From the NCBI RefSeq assembly GCF_040412425.1, contig NC_089766.1:19117929-19181928 (forward strand): a DNA stretch of 64,000 bases. The letters are read 5' to 3'. Positions within the stretch are counted from its first letter, which is position 1. Every line of letters begins with the position of its first letter. The position numbers were made by a program, and so were the translations under genes. The stretch comes from Macrobrachium rosenbergii. Lineage: Eukaryota > Arthropoda > Malacostraca > Decapoda > Palaemonidae. Under the pieces are notes generated by a model. The model saw nothing but the letters and a program-made list of their open reading frames with translations. It did no database searches and had not been told where the DNA came from. Below, in pieces: positions 1-12,833 of this stretch.

Positions 1-162
1 CAGGAGGCAAACCTCGCAGTTGCACTATGAATCAATTGTTAGGAGGGTGGAAAGTAAGATAGAAGAAAGGGAATATGAAAGGAGGTACAGTAAAAGGAAA
101 GAAACGGGTTGCAGCTAGGGACACAAGGGACTCTGCAAAGACCCTTAAGTAATGCCTACAGT
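1..162 (-). repeat. R1 SINE-like repeat, partial (window edge)
   Basis: This is the fixed-end half of a short interspersed repeat, here labelled R1. Shared landmarks with the better copies at 38,502, 57,124 and 58,013 are the AACCTCGCAGTTGCACTATG segment, a GGTGGAAAGTAAGAT segment, GGTTGCAGCTAGGG and AATGCCTACAGT. The tail half lies outside the window. Strand is inferred from the A/T-rich GGAAT-type tail found on the left of complete copies, taken as the 3' end. Noncoding. Confidence 0.75.
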
Positions 163-425
163 TTTTCCACTGGCGACTTCATTCCATTACGTATTCATGA
201 CTGCGCTCATATGGATGTTGTACACAACCGTTTTAGTAAGCATCTGCGTGCTTACAGACTCTAAATTGACTTGGATTGCTCGGTGATCTCAGAATGTGCT
301 TGCAGGCTGTTATCCAGGCTCTATCTGAAGAGTTTTCCCGTTGTAAGTTTCTAAGCATTGGTTTCTAGAAGTGTTGTTCTTAGTGATGCAAGGGTCTTCA
401 TATTAGTTCTCCTTTGTACTGTTAC

Positions 426-485
<60 letters not shown>

Positions 486-617
486 ATTATCTAAAAAAAA
501 ACTAACAGAGGCTGATCTGATTCTCTCCATCAGTGGTGAGACGAAAGTTCTTTAAGAGGATCATACTGACAGCTATTGAAAAGTATCGAACCGTGGACAG
601 ATGTTCCCGAATAGGAA
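163..617. repeat. Anonymous sequence with (ATT)n tract
   Basis: No gene is visible. An (ATT)n trinucleotide tract occupies about 427-484. A short perfect inverted repeat, ATGTTCC then 6 nt then GGAACAT, lies at 601-620, at the left edge of the block duplicated at 49,137. Confidence 0.7.
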
Positions 618-937
618 CATCAAGATTCGTAATTCAAAGCCAGACACAGAAGAATGGTCATCAGAGCACGATCTGGTATAAAGGCAGAGGGATGGTCTGA
701 TTCCCGGGGACTATAATTGGTGGAAAATTTGTCTTTCCTTATCTCTCTCTGTGAAGAGACACTGACCCATAGTTGGAAATAAGTTGGCTTTCGCCACATT
801 TTCCGATGACATGAAATCATTTCAAGGCCTTGATATTTTTATAAAGTAAACCTAATTCATCGCCAGGTGAAATCCCGTAGTGCAAGATAAAGTAGTGATT
901 GATTGATGACAATCGTTGATTAAGGAGTAATAAATAA

Positions 938-1147
938 TTGGTTAATCATACAGAGCACGGTTGGTGCATCTACATGAAGGAAGATATAAAAGGGATAACT
1001 GAAACATTCCTTAGTTTCCTGACTTACCACTCTTACTCACTGGCAATCCTTTTTTGTATGCTTGCAATCTTTGATGTTATGTCAAAGATGTTAAGCGTGA
1101 CATTTGCGCAAGTAATAAAGGAAGGGCTGCATTATCATAGTAAGTGA
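938..1147 (+). CDS. Unrecognised 69-codon ORF in duplicated block
   Basis: This open frame also occurs at 49,455-49,664. It has no ATG at its first codon (TTG); the first ATG is codon 13. The translation has a hydrophobic centre (residues about 24-50, including SLAILFCMLAIF) that could be one membrane segment. The two copies differ at 8 of 210 bases with no indel: 4 changes are silent and 4 alter a residue (W/C, K/Q, D/G, S/G), so purifying selection is not evident. The right copy ends in CATGGTAAGT, a splice-donor-like string. I do not recognise a family. A chance ORF inside a repeat is the likeliest explanation. Confidence 0.2.
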   Translation: MVNHTEHGWCIYMKEDIKGITETFLSFLTYHSYSLAILFCMLAIFDVMSKMLSVTFAQVIKEGLHYHSK

Positions 1148-1692
1148 AGGTGTAGATTAAGTGAGATTTTTTTCATCGTCAAATATCTGGGATTAGATTC
1201 TCTCACAGACTTGAAAGGAAATAAATTGTTGGGCTGTGCTGAGTTTGTTCAGTTTAAAAAGGTGAAGATGATCGTTGGCGTGTTTCTAAACCTGAAAGTG
1301 TCGCTTTCGTGACCAGAACAAGCAGTACTGAGGTTTTATCAAAAAGACCAAGCCTTTAGAACAGTAGGTAAGGAGGAGGGCAGGGGAGAGGTAGGAAGGT
1401 CAGGTCAGGTCAGATTCAGGTTAGGTGCCGAATGGTGAGGTTTGCCAATTTTCACTCTCAGTTCGGCTATATTTTCTGCTTGAACCACAAGCCACGTCAG
1501 CCATAAAAACAGATATGAACAAAGACAAATAGAAGAGAGAAAAGCTCCGACTCTGTTCTCACCTCCCAGACGCCATCTGCCTGCAGTCATACCGTTTTTC
1601 AGATGATTAGAGCCTCCATGGAAAATTTCAGGTTGTTTGCAAATTCAGCCATTACAGAGTTGAGAAAACCAACTCTAAAACAAACAATGAAA

Positions 1693-2657
1693 ACATGAGG
1701 TAAACTGAGAACAAGGCAGTACTGCAGGTCTTGCAGCCCCACTTTAAGAAAGAAAGACATTTAAAACCAGCCTACATCTTATTCTTATTCTTTTGACAAT
1801 TCATTCATTACAGCTGGAAAAAACACCAAAGCCCCCAAAATAGACTAATTTCTGTGGGGCACCCAACTTGATATTTTCCTTAAGCAGACTGAAAGAAATA
1901 ATCCCATAAGGATTACTAAGTCCAATCCTTCAAATCCTTGAGACTATGGTTCCTTCAACACGAGATTTATCACTTGAAAAAATGAAGGAAATGCCACAAA
2001 ATACGAATCTGAATTGTTCTATGAAAATAACAGAAAAGGACTTGTAATATTTATATGCCGCATAATAAGACAATAAAATAATAATAAAATGCCATATAAC
2101 AAAAGAATCCTATTAACAAAAGTTCTCAAATGGAAATAAAATCAAATAAATATGCTGGTTATAATATCAGAAAGAGTCATTTGGAAGAGAGTCCTTATAT
2201 AATACAATAAAAGAAGAGAACTTTAGCATTGTATGACCTATGCAGAAGTTATCATCTTCATGACCGTATTAGGTTAAGATCTGTTCTCAAGTGAGTGTCT
2301 CAACGATCCTGGATCCAGAGAGGTATTCCAAGTGCGAGCTATGAGGTCAAAGCAAAAGGGCATCTTGACCTTCCCGTCGGAAGACAAGAAAGGAAATCTT
2401 GACACAGTCGATATTCCATCGATGCTTCCGGTGTTCAGATACTTGAGTCGCCAGCCTCTGCCTTCTCTCACACTCTGGCCACTGATCAGGGCTGAAGTCA
2501 TTTCTTTATTATTCTATTTTGTTGGTAAATTCTTTACTTTAAAGAATGCTGAATTACAGCGAAAAGAAGTTCTTATATAAAAATATATACATACATACAG
2601 CTCACGCACACGCACACACACACACACATGTATATATAAAATATATAATATAAATAT

Positions 2658-2692
<35 letters not shown>

Positions 2693-2828
2693 GACTTTTT
2701 ATCATATCAAATAAAAATAAACCAATATACAATCTTCTTTTAAATCCACGTGCATTTTCCCATTATTATATGGGAGATATATATATATATATGTTAATTC
2801 AAGGGGACTTTTGATTGACAATAATATA
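1693..2828. other. Left-copy-specific sequence, no gene
   Basis: AT-rich anonymous sequence absent from the right copy of the duplicated block. It holds short CA and TA runs around 2,606-2,692 and a TA run at about 2,778-2,792. Short open frames here have no recognisable product. Confidence 0.6.
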
Positions 2829-2901
2829 GGGTCGTCCCGTGGCTCGAACCAACGAAGGATCAAGAACTTATCATCTTGGACGCCTTAATCCACACGGCTG
2901 T
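2829..2901 (-). repeat. tRNA-like SINE head (minus strand)
   Basis: Read on the minus strand, this resembles a degraded tRNA. An A-box-like GTGGATTAAGGC lies at about 2,882-2,893, an anticodon-arm-like CAAGA/TCTTG stem follows, and a B-box GGTTCGAGCCA lies at 2,840-2,850. The T arm is imperfect and the acceptor stem does not close well, so it is a tRNA-derived repeat head or tRNA pseudogene, not a functional tRNA. A second GCCTTAATCCACAC string at about 3,023-3,036 shows that the flanking sequence is itself partly duplicated. Confidence 0.5.
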
Positions 2902-3118
2902 TCTCCAAGAGTGTCTGAGAACTATCCTTTAATATCCAAGCTCTACAAGTTATACGTGAACTCGAAGGTGTTTTTATTTAGAGACGTCGTCCACTCCACC
3001 TCTGCTTTGACAAGAACTGACAAGTGCCTTAATCCACACAGCCAATGATATGGATATCGGCTTATCTATTGATTCATCGAATTCAGGTGTTTGTATTTAG
3101 AGACGATATACCTCTGCC
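2882..3118. repeat. Degenerate ~120-140-bp tandem duplication
   Basis: Two diverged units each contain, in order, GCCTTAATCCACAC, a TTTAGAGACG string and CCTCTGC. The first covers about 2,882-3,006 and the second about 3,023-3,118. No coding content is recognised. Confidence 0.45.
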
Positions 3119-3164
3119 TTGTTGATGACTTCTCACCTCTTATGACTTTTTATCACATCAGGGC

Positions 3165-3430
<266 letters not shown>

Positions 3431-3435
<5 letters not shown>

Positions 3436-4524
3436 GTTTTTATTAAAGGCGTTCCAGGTTCTATGCGCTATCTCACTGCAAGTGCGGAACCTTTATCGCA
3501 ATCATTGTCTTCGAAAAGCGAACAAGTCATTTGGGCATCGTATTGGACCTGCTGTTTTTTGTACAGTCGAAGGCAATTTGACTTTCATGCCTCAGGCGCA
3601 GGCTACAGAAGAGCGCAGATGTAAACAAAACAAGCAATTAGACATCTTGAAACTGGTCTGATGAGGAGTTTTTTCGTTTCATGAAGGAAGAAATTCATTG
3701 TCTTCAGCTGCTAATCAGATTCACGTCCTTAGAGCCTGATTCCATTGTATCAGCATCAGTTGTAAATGGGTTGCGTGTAAGACGAAAGTGAAGGAGAAGA
3801 AGAATTAAGAAATATTTCGGTGGATAAACAAACTGATTGGGGGACAGCAAGAGGCAAACACTCAAGCAGACACAGAAGGACAGAGACGGAATCAGGACCT
3901 AAAATAGCAACTGAAATATTAAGTGCCTGACGAGCTTCAATGATGAGATCCCAATTGGCCCTGGTTTTCAGCCAGACCGTTTTCCAATGGTGGAATTAGG
4001 AATACAATACAACACAAATATTAGCATCTCTAATTTATGGTTCCTCACAAGAATCAGTGTTACTTCAAAAAAGTTTATTATTTCTTAAAAAGGTCCTCCG
4101 GTAGGCCGCTCACCATCCAAAACAACAAAACACGACGCCCGCAGAATGTCGGGTTTCCCCAGAAAACACAAATCGATTACTGATGGCCGAGTCAGTGATT
4201 TTTAAGTATTTTCAGAACTATAGTATTTTATTTGTAAAAAAGGTCAACCACAAAGTCAATGCATGAGAAAAATCTTCTCATGTTGGGCAAACAATCATTA
4301 GGTATTATTCAAGTGTGAGAAACACATCTGATCATAAAATTATGCTCCTCTTGTTCTAGTGTCCACCACTACTTTTCCGCTCACGGAAACCAAATGTCTT
4401 GTCAGAATTATGTGATAATGAATCAGTTAGTAGCTGACCATGTCTCTGTCTACACTCGCATCCTAAAATTATTCAAGCTCCCCTTATATTGACAAACGCA
4501 TCTGATCTTATAAATTAGGATATA

Positions 4525-4528
<4 letters not shown>
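3431..4528. other. Anonymous sequence; duplicated from 4,141
   Basis: No gene is supported in this stretch. From AGAATGTCGGG at about 4,141 onward it matches 50,417 onward, the second collinear part of the duplicated block. Confidence 0.6.
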
Positions 4529-5049
<521 letters not shown>

Positions 5050-5051
<2 letters not shown>

Positions 5052-5933
5052 ACATAACATAATAACATATTTCTATTTATTGTGTATCCAAATTTCTATT
5101 TTTACAAATATCAACAAAAAAGACATAAAAATGATTCACTAATTATGTACACTTACCAATAAACTTCAAATGACGTCACGCAACTTCGCAAGTCCACCAC
5201 TCGTCCCTCTGAAGAAGAAGAAACAAGTTATTGTACAAAAACTTCCAAAGTACAGCACAACAGGCAGCCCGGACGCAGAATGTGTATAGGGGAAAGCCCT
5301 CTTTGATGAATAGCATTGGCTGTGGCATTGTACATACCTTTTCCACCCTATTGATTACGAGACAAATGTCATTCATCAGGGCTGATATGGTATTCAGGTA
5401 GTATTACAAAATATAAGTGCTTACAGATAACAATATAATGGAATTACAATATATTAGTAGAAATTACTCATTAAAAGATTGCACAACGAGATTTGTCTTA
5501 AATATTACAGTTATGCAACTCTTATATATTACTGTACATTAAGAAAATAATTTGAATTACTGCTATAAAATATACATTTTATCAGGTTTCTGTAAAGGAT
5601 CACAATTGCTACAGTGTAACATGTGGTATAATTTATAGTAATTAATGCCATCTGATACTTTATATCATTTTAAGAAATGTTTCAAATAATTACTTAAATG
5701 AATAAATTACGTCTGGATGAGGTTAACGCATCAAGTTTTATAGAAATTTCACACAAAATTTAGACATACAAGTTTTAATGATGTTAACAGGTAGCTGCAG
5801 AAAAAGATGTACTTCAATTTAGTTTATATTCAAATATAGTACAGTATATACATGTCTATTGACTATCTGGAGCAAGCAGATTTTTGATGGGATTTCAAAA
5901 CCATTTTCAGCACTAGGTTGTAGAAAATGCTTA
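5050..5933. other. Duplicated-block sequence, no gene
   Basis: AT-rich sequence matching 50,972-51,847 with small indels. Short ORFs, such as 5,176-5,376 minus, are not recognisable. Confidence 0.6.
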
Positions 5934-6095
5934 AGGATGGAAAGTAAGATGGAAGAAAGAGAATATGAAAGGGGGTACAGTAAAAAAATGAAAGGGATTA
6001 CAGCTTAGGGCTGAAGGCACTCAGCAAAAACATTATAATGCCTACAGTGCAAGAGTGCGAGGTGGGCTGACAGCACTAACCTCACTACTTGGGAT
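5934..6095 (-). repeat. R1 SINE-like repeat fragment
   Basis: It contains GGATGGAAAGTAAGATGG, TACAGTAAAAAAATGAAAG and AATGCCTACAGTGCA, followed by a degenerate fixed end near ACTAACCTCACTACTTGGG. The same fragment sits at the same place in the right block copy (51,848-52,015), so it predates the duplication. Confidence 0.75.
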
Positions 6096-6153
6096 GATAA
6101 TTATAGTTGTAACTGTTGAATATTAACAATAAGTATATTATTACAATAAATCG

Positions 6154-6155
<2 letters not shown>

Positions 6156-6244
<89 letters not shown>
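6156..6244. repeat. (TA)n tract
   Basis: Pure TA dinucleotide tract of about 88 bp. At the corresponding place in the right copy the tract lies at about 52,091-52,222. Confidence 0.97.
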
Positions 6245-6248
<4 letters not shown>

Positions 6249-6585
6249 CACTAATCAGGAATCCCTTCTCTGTCGCGAGTTAAAATTGCTGAAGTCCCAG
6301 TTGCATAAAATGCTGACACGCAATCTGTACTTGCAATAGGTAAACCTCCGTTTCTGAGAGTGCGTTGTGTAATGATATCACACGTATTCGAAAACCATAT
6401 ACCATACTGATTCCCTGAATGCAGAGTCTATTATCTATTCAAACTTAAAGTCTACTGGGCATCTTTGCTAAATATCAGCCTTGTAGCAGAACTTGATAAG
6501 TGGGACGGTTGCAAATATATCCGCAATTGAAATTTTGTCGAGATAGAGTTTGATTAAATATGCGTCACAACATCTAGGTTATTAT

Positions 6586-6588
<3 letters not shown>

Positions 6589-6642
<54 letters not shown>
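6589..6642. repeat. (GA)n tract
   Basis: Pure GA dinucleotide tract. The matching tract in the right copy is 53,024-53,077. Confidence 0.97.
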
Positions 6643-6646
<4 letters not shown>

Positions 6647-6785
6647 TGATTAATTAATATATGGTTACTAAAACTGGCGTTACAACATCTACTTTACTGG
6701 AGAGAGAGAGAGAGAGAGATATAGAGATCTGGCGTTAGACTTTACTGGCTAGAGAGAGATAAGTGTCTCATGAATAGACAGATAG

Positions 6786-8455
<1,670 letters not shown>

Positions 8456-9469
8456 AAGACCTTACCTTACAGACCTTACAATTCGTTCAGGTTGCCCCAG
8501 GTCCCTCGGTGAGCGCCTTTGATGTCTACCAGAGAACGCTGCGCATCTTCCGGTATATTTGCATCTTCCAGTCTTGGATGGTCTGGGATGCATCTTAGAT
8601 GCTGTGAGCTTATTCTTAAACACATCTACAGCTCACTCCTGTATATTCCTCAGATGAGCTGGTAGCGCATTGAATGACAGCTGCATTATACGATGCTGGT
8701 GGGCGTGGTGGATTAATGTCCTGTGTGCTTTCTTAATTTTCCTGGTATAGTTTTGGCACTATTAATCTACCTCTGCTTGCTCTTTTGATAATTTTAGTTC
8801 CATGATGTTTCAGTAATTCCTTCTATCTGTTTCCATGCTTGAATTACCATGTGCGTTCTCTTCTCCCTTTCAAGACTATATAAATTTAAGAACTGTAATT
8901 CTTTCCAGTAGTCAGGTCCTTAACTTCTTCTATTCTAGCTGTAAATGACCTTTGTGCCTCTCTATTTGTGCAATATCACTTTTGGTAGTGTGGGTACCAT
9001 ATTATATTGCAATATTCAAGTGAGATAAATACGTACGTTTTATAAAGCATAATCATGTGTTCAGCTTTTCTTGTTTTGAAGTGCCAGAACAACATTCCAT
9101 TTTGCTTTGCATTTGCCAATAGAATTGCTATTTGATCATTGCATAACATATTCCTATTCAACATCACACCAAGGTCTTCAACTGCTTCCTTGTTTGTGAT
9201 TGTCTCGATATTGAGTCAACATATGCTGCTTTTCCTACTTTATCACCATAGTTCATTGATTCAAATTTATCAGAGTTAAATGCCATCTGTTTATCTCTGC
9301 CCATTTATATATTTTGTTTAGGTCTCTTTGTAGCGAGTTCCTATCTTCATCACTACTTAATTTCTCTACTTATTCTTGTGTCATCTGCGAAACTTCTTAC
9401 TACTGAGTCCTTAACATTTACTGTCTATGTCTGCAATCCTGTCACAAACAGCAACACCAGCTAACGTGC

Positions 9470-10800
9470 CCTGTAGTACACCGGATATTACACCGTAGCT
9501 TCATCAATTTCTCATCGTTTGCAATCACTATCACAATTTTTCTATTTTTCAAAAATTCTTGTATCCATCTTCTACTTTGTCAACAATGTTATGTTTTCTA
9601 ATTTTTTGCTAATATATTGCAGTCTACCTTGTCAAAAGCTTGCAAAGTCTGGAGTAAACCACATCTGTATCTTTTCATTTATCATATTTTTATATATATG
9701 CTTTCTTGGTGGACTAACAGTTGGGTTTGTGTGCTTTTTGGTACAAAACCATGTTGTCCTATATTAGACAATCTATTTTTCATTAAATGTTTCATTATAT
9801 TTTTTCAATGCCCTTTGCTCTTTCATAATGAGATGTCAGACTCCACAGGCCTATAATTGCCTCTAGTCTTGAACCACTTTTGAAAATGCAGGGTAATATA
9901 TGCTTAATTTATGCTCATCTAAATCTTGCCTGTATCATACTTTGTCTTAATAATATTGCTGCGCGGCTTTGCGATTGGATAGACCACTTTCTTTAACGCA
10001 ATATGGCAGGTACTCCATCTGGTCCTGCTGCTGATCCATTTTAATTTCATTAATAGCCTGCAATATCGGCTTCTGTAATATCTATATCTGATAAGTATTC
10101 AGTATTTTCATCTCTTATTTCTGTATTCTGTGTACCCTGTGGTACACGGATATTACCATGCTTCATCAAATTTCTCATCGTTTGCAATCACTATCATTTT
10201 CTGTTTGCAAAAATTCTTTTATCCATCTTCTACTTTGTCCCAACAATGTTATGTTTCTAATTTTTTTCGCTAATATATTATGATCTACTACCTTGTCAAA
10301 AGCTTTTGCAAAGTCTGAGTAAACCACATCTGTATCTTTTTCATTTATCATATTTTTATATATGCTTTTCATGGTGGACTAAACAGTTGGGTTTGTGTAC
10401 TTTTCCAGGTACAAAACCATGTTGTCTATATTGAATAATCTATTTTTCATTAAATGTTTCATTATATTTTTATTACCACTTTCATATACTTTCATAATAT
10501 GAGATGTCAGACTCACAGGCCTATAATTACTTGCCTCTGATCTTGAACCACTTTTGAAAGTAGGGTAATATATGCTAATTTGCTTCTCCATCATAAATCT
10601 TGCCTGTATCTATACTTTGTCTTAATAATATTGCTATGGCTTTGCGATTGAATGAACCACTTTCTTTAACAATATGACAGGTACTCCATCTGGTCCTGCT
10701 GATCCATTTTAATTTCATTAATAGCCTGCACAATATCAGCTTCTGTAATATACATATCTGATAAGTATTCAGTATTTTCATCTCTTATTTCTGTATCATT
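9470..10800 (-). repeat. ~665-bp tandem duplication inside LINE B
   Basis: The segment about 9,470-10,135 is repeated at about 10,136-10,800. Paired landmarks are ATTTCTCATCGTTTGCAATC (near 9,508 and 10,169), CTTGTCAAAAGCTT (near 9,627 and 10,292), and CAGGTACTCCATCTGGTCCT (near 10,007 and 10,678). Each unit encodes overlapping parts of the RT. The copies have diverged by many small indels, so the duplication is not an assembly-perfect repeat. Confidence 0.85.
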
Positions 10801-12226
10801 ATCTTCATTTTCAATTCTAGGTGTAAATTCACTCTTATATCTTTCTGCTATTAATAATATTTACATATTTCCTTTTTCATTCGTTAATCCTTCAATTCTT
10901 GGAGGCCTATTTCTCTCTTATTTATTCATCTTTTTTGCATATGAATAAAAAATTTTTAGGGATTTTAGCCATTATTTTGTAGTGTCATTTCTTCTAGGTT
11001 CCCTTTTTCATTTTCTTTTGATTGTATAATCTTTTGTTCTGCATTTTCTATCTTACTTTTTAGTTCCATCACTTTCCATGCATTCTTTTCTTTTGCAAGA
11101 GCTTTTTTCCACTCTAATTTTTCTGGAACAAGATCCTTCTGTCTCTTGGAATTCGTGACTGATGATTACTTTTTTCTTGATATATGTTTTGCTTGACACT
11201 CTATTTTTATATAATATATCAGTATTTACCTGTATATCATCACTTACAAATATATTTTCCCATTCTTTGTTTTAATTCTTCATTTATTTTGGCAATTTAT
11301 ATTCTTACTATAGAAATTGTATTTCATATCCTTCCCATTTTTTGTCTCTTGCTTTCTCTGTTTTCATATGTTCTGGAACGGACTATTAGTTCTATGACAT
11401 TATAGTTAGAAATACTAAGTGATTATATACTATTATTTCTTTAACATAGTTCACCTCATTCACAAATACTAGATCTAAATATTATCTTTTCTTGTTGGTA
11501 GGTGATTTGTTGCTGAATGTTATGTTCTAGTAGCATATCTAATAGCTTTCAAAATTGCCTCTTATCTTCTGCACTACTATTGCTCTCTTTTTTTATATGT
11601 ATAAATACAGCCACAGTCTCTATTCGTTCTTTCCATTCTACAAAGGAAGAGATTCTAAAAAGTCTCTCAGTTAGGAGTATAGTCCAATCACTTGTAATTT
11701 CTACATATTTCATCAATTTTCAATTATTATGTCAAACTCTTTGAAAATGATAGAAGTCTATATATTACAATGTTTACACTAATTTTTCAGATTCAAATTC
11801 TACCGCTATTAAATTCACATTCTGTGTTACTATATTTCTCACAGATTTTTCCTTGGTGGCATCTCTCCCATATATCATGGTTCCCCATGATTTCTATTTT
11901 TCTATCTGATCTATGATTTGGAAACCCTTTATCTGGTCATCATTACCAGTCTCTTGGGAATACCAGGATTTCATATATTCAATATTTCTATTTTTCATTT
12001 GGGTTAGTTCTTTAAGAACTCTATCTTTCTTTTGAGTTACTCGAAACTAAACCCTGCGTTCATCACTATGATGGTTCGTATTATCTCCATTATCTAATAT
12101 AGGTAATAATAAGGATTTTCTATGTCTTTCCTGTTCTGATATGTTGATCTTTTTCATTTCCAGAAATTCGTGTTAAAATCAACTTTTCCATTATACTTGT
12201 TCTTCAGCTTCATATTTATTCACTTT

Positions 12227-12282
12227 GTGCATAAACCTGCACTTATCTCCATATCTGCACCATCCTTAGCATCATAGATGCA
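12227..12282 (-). pseudogene. CCCH zinc-finger remnant of LINE B ORF1 region
   Basis: On the minus strand, 12,259-12,227 reads CRYGDKCRFMH, the C-x5-C-x3-H half of a CCCH (TIS11-type) zinc finger. An upstream Cys at 12,282-12,280 lies about eight residues before it, separated by one frameshift, giving an approximate C-x8-C-x5-C-x3-H spacing. CCCH fingers bind single-stranded RNA in the families where they are studied. Position, upstream of the endonuclease, suggests an ORF1 or fused nucleic-acid-binding region. The frameshift makes it non-functional here. Confidence 0.6.
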
Positions 12283-12528
12283 TTTAGCATTTTCCTTATT
12301 GCTGTATCTGGGTACATTGGCTCATATCGTGGTGCTGACATTTCTTAATGTGTTGGTGGCTTGTTTTTGCCTTCATCATGATCTTTGTTCTTTTCTTTAT
12401 TTGTTTCATTTTACCTTGATTTTTATATGTATTTGATTTTGATTTTGGTTTTCATGGCTACAGGATGCATGTACCTACATTCTTATTAAACCTACATCCA
12501 TTTCCTTCTTTCCATTTCTACATATTTT

Positions 12529-12529
<1 letters not shown>

Positions 12530-12566
<37 letters not shown>

Positions 12567-12577
12567 ATGACGATACT

Positions 12578-12624
<47 letters not shown>

Positions 12625-12739
12625 ATGACGATACTGCAGAGAGAGAGAGAGAGAGAGAGAGAGACCATGACGATACTGCAGAGAGAGAGAGAGAGAGAGA
12701 GAGAGACCATGACGATACTGCAGAGGGCCATGACGATAC

Positions 12740-12803
<64 letters not shown>

Positions 12804-12833
12804 CAGACAGACAGACAGAGAGAGAGAGAGAGA
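12530..12833. repeat. Compound minisatellite: (GA)n plus CCATGACGATACTGCA unit
   Basis: GA tracts alternate with a 16-bp string CCATGACGATACTGCA, which occurs five times (near 12,563, 12,623, 12,664, 12,706 and 12,728, with slight variation). A GACA run ends it. Long Arg/Glu and Leu/Ser reading frames across it are artefacts. Confidence 0.95.

Larger units (their letters stand above)
8461..12465 (-). mobile_element. LINE B non-LTR retrotransposon, degenerate near full-length
   Basis: A minus-strand LINE with layout, from 5' to 3' (high to low coordinates): a CCCH zinc-finger remnant (12,282-12,227), an AP-endonuclease-like region (about 12,060-11,200, with an ELTQMKNRNIEYM-type start), an RT domain (about 10,600-9,370) and a C-terminal region with SLEYCNIIWYP near 9,000. 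RT signatures are SEASNYRPVSLTS (about 10,540-10,500), SDFAKAFDKV (about 10,320-10,290), a QG box near 9,475 and FADDTR at 9,374-9,391. Stops and frameshifts are numerous. The RT 5' half is tandemly duplicated. The first ~57 bp at its 3' end recur at 30,149-30,210. Clade is probably Jockey/CR1-like; exact placement needs phylogeny. Confidence 0.85.

Noticed and set aside
12530..12833. CRISPR-like array from regularly spaced 16-mers
   Set aside because: Spacers are GA dinucleotides of varied length in a eukaryotic genome; it is a compound minisatellite.
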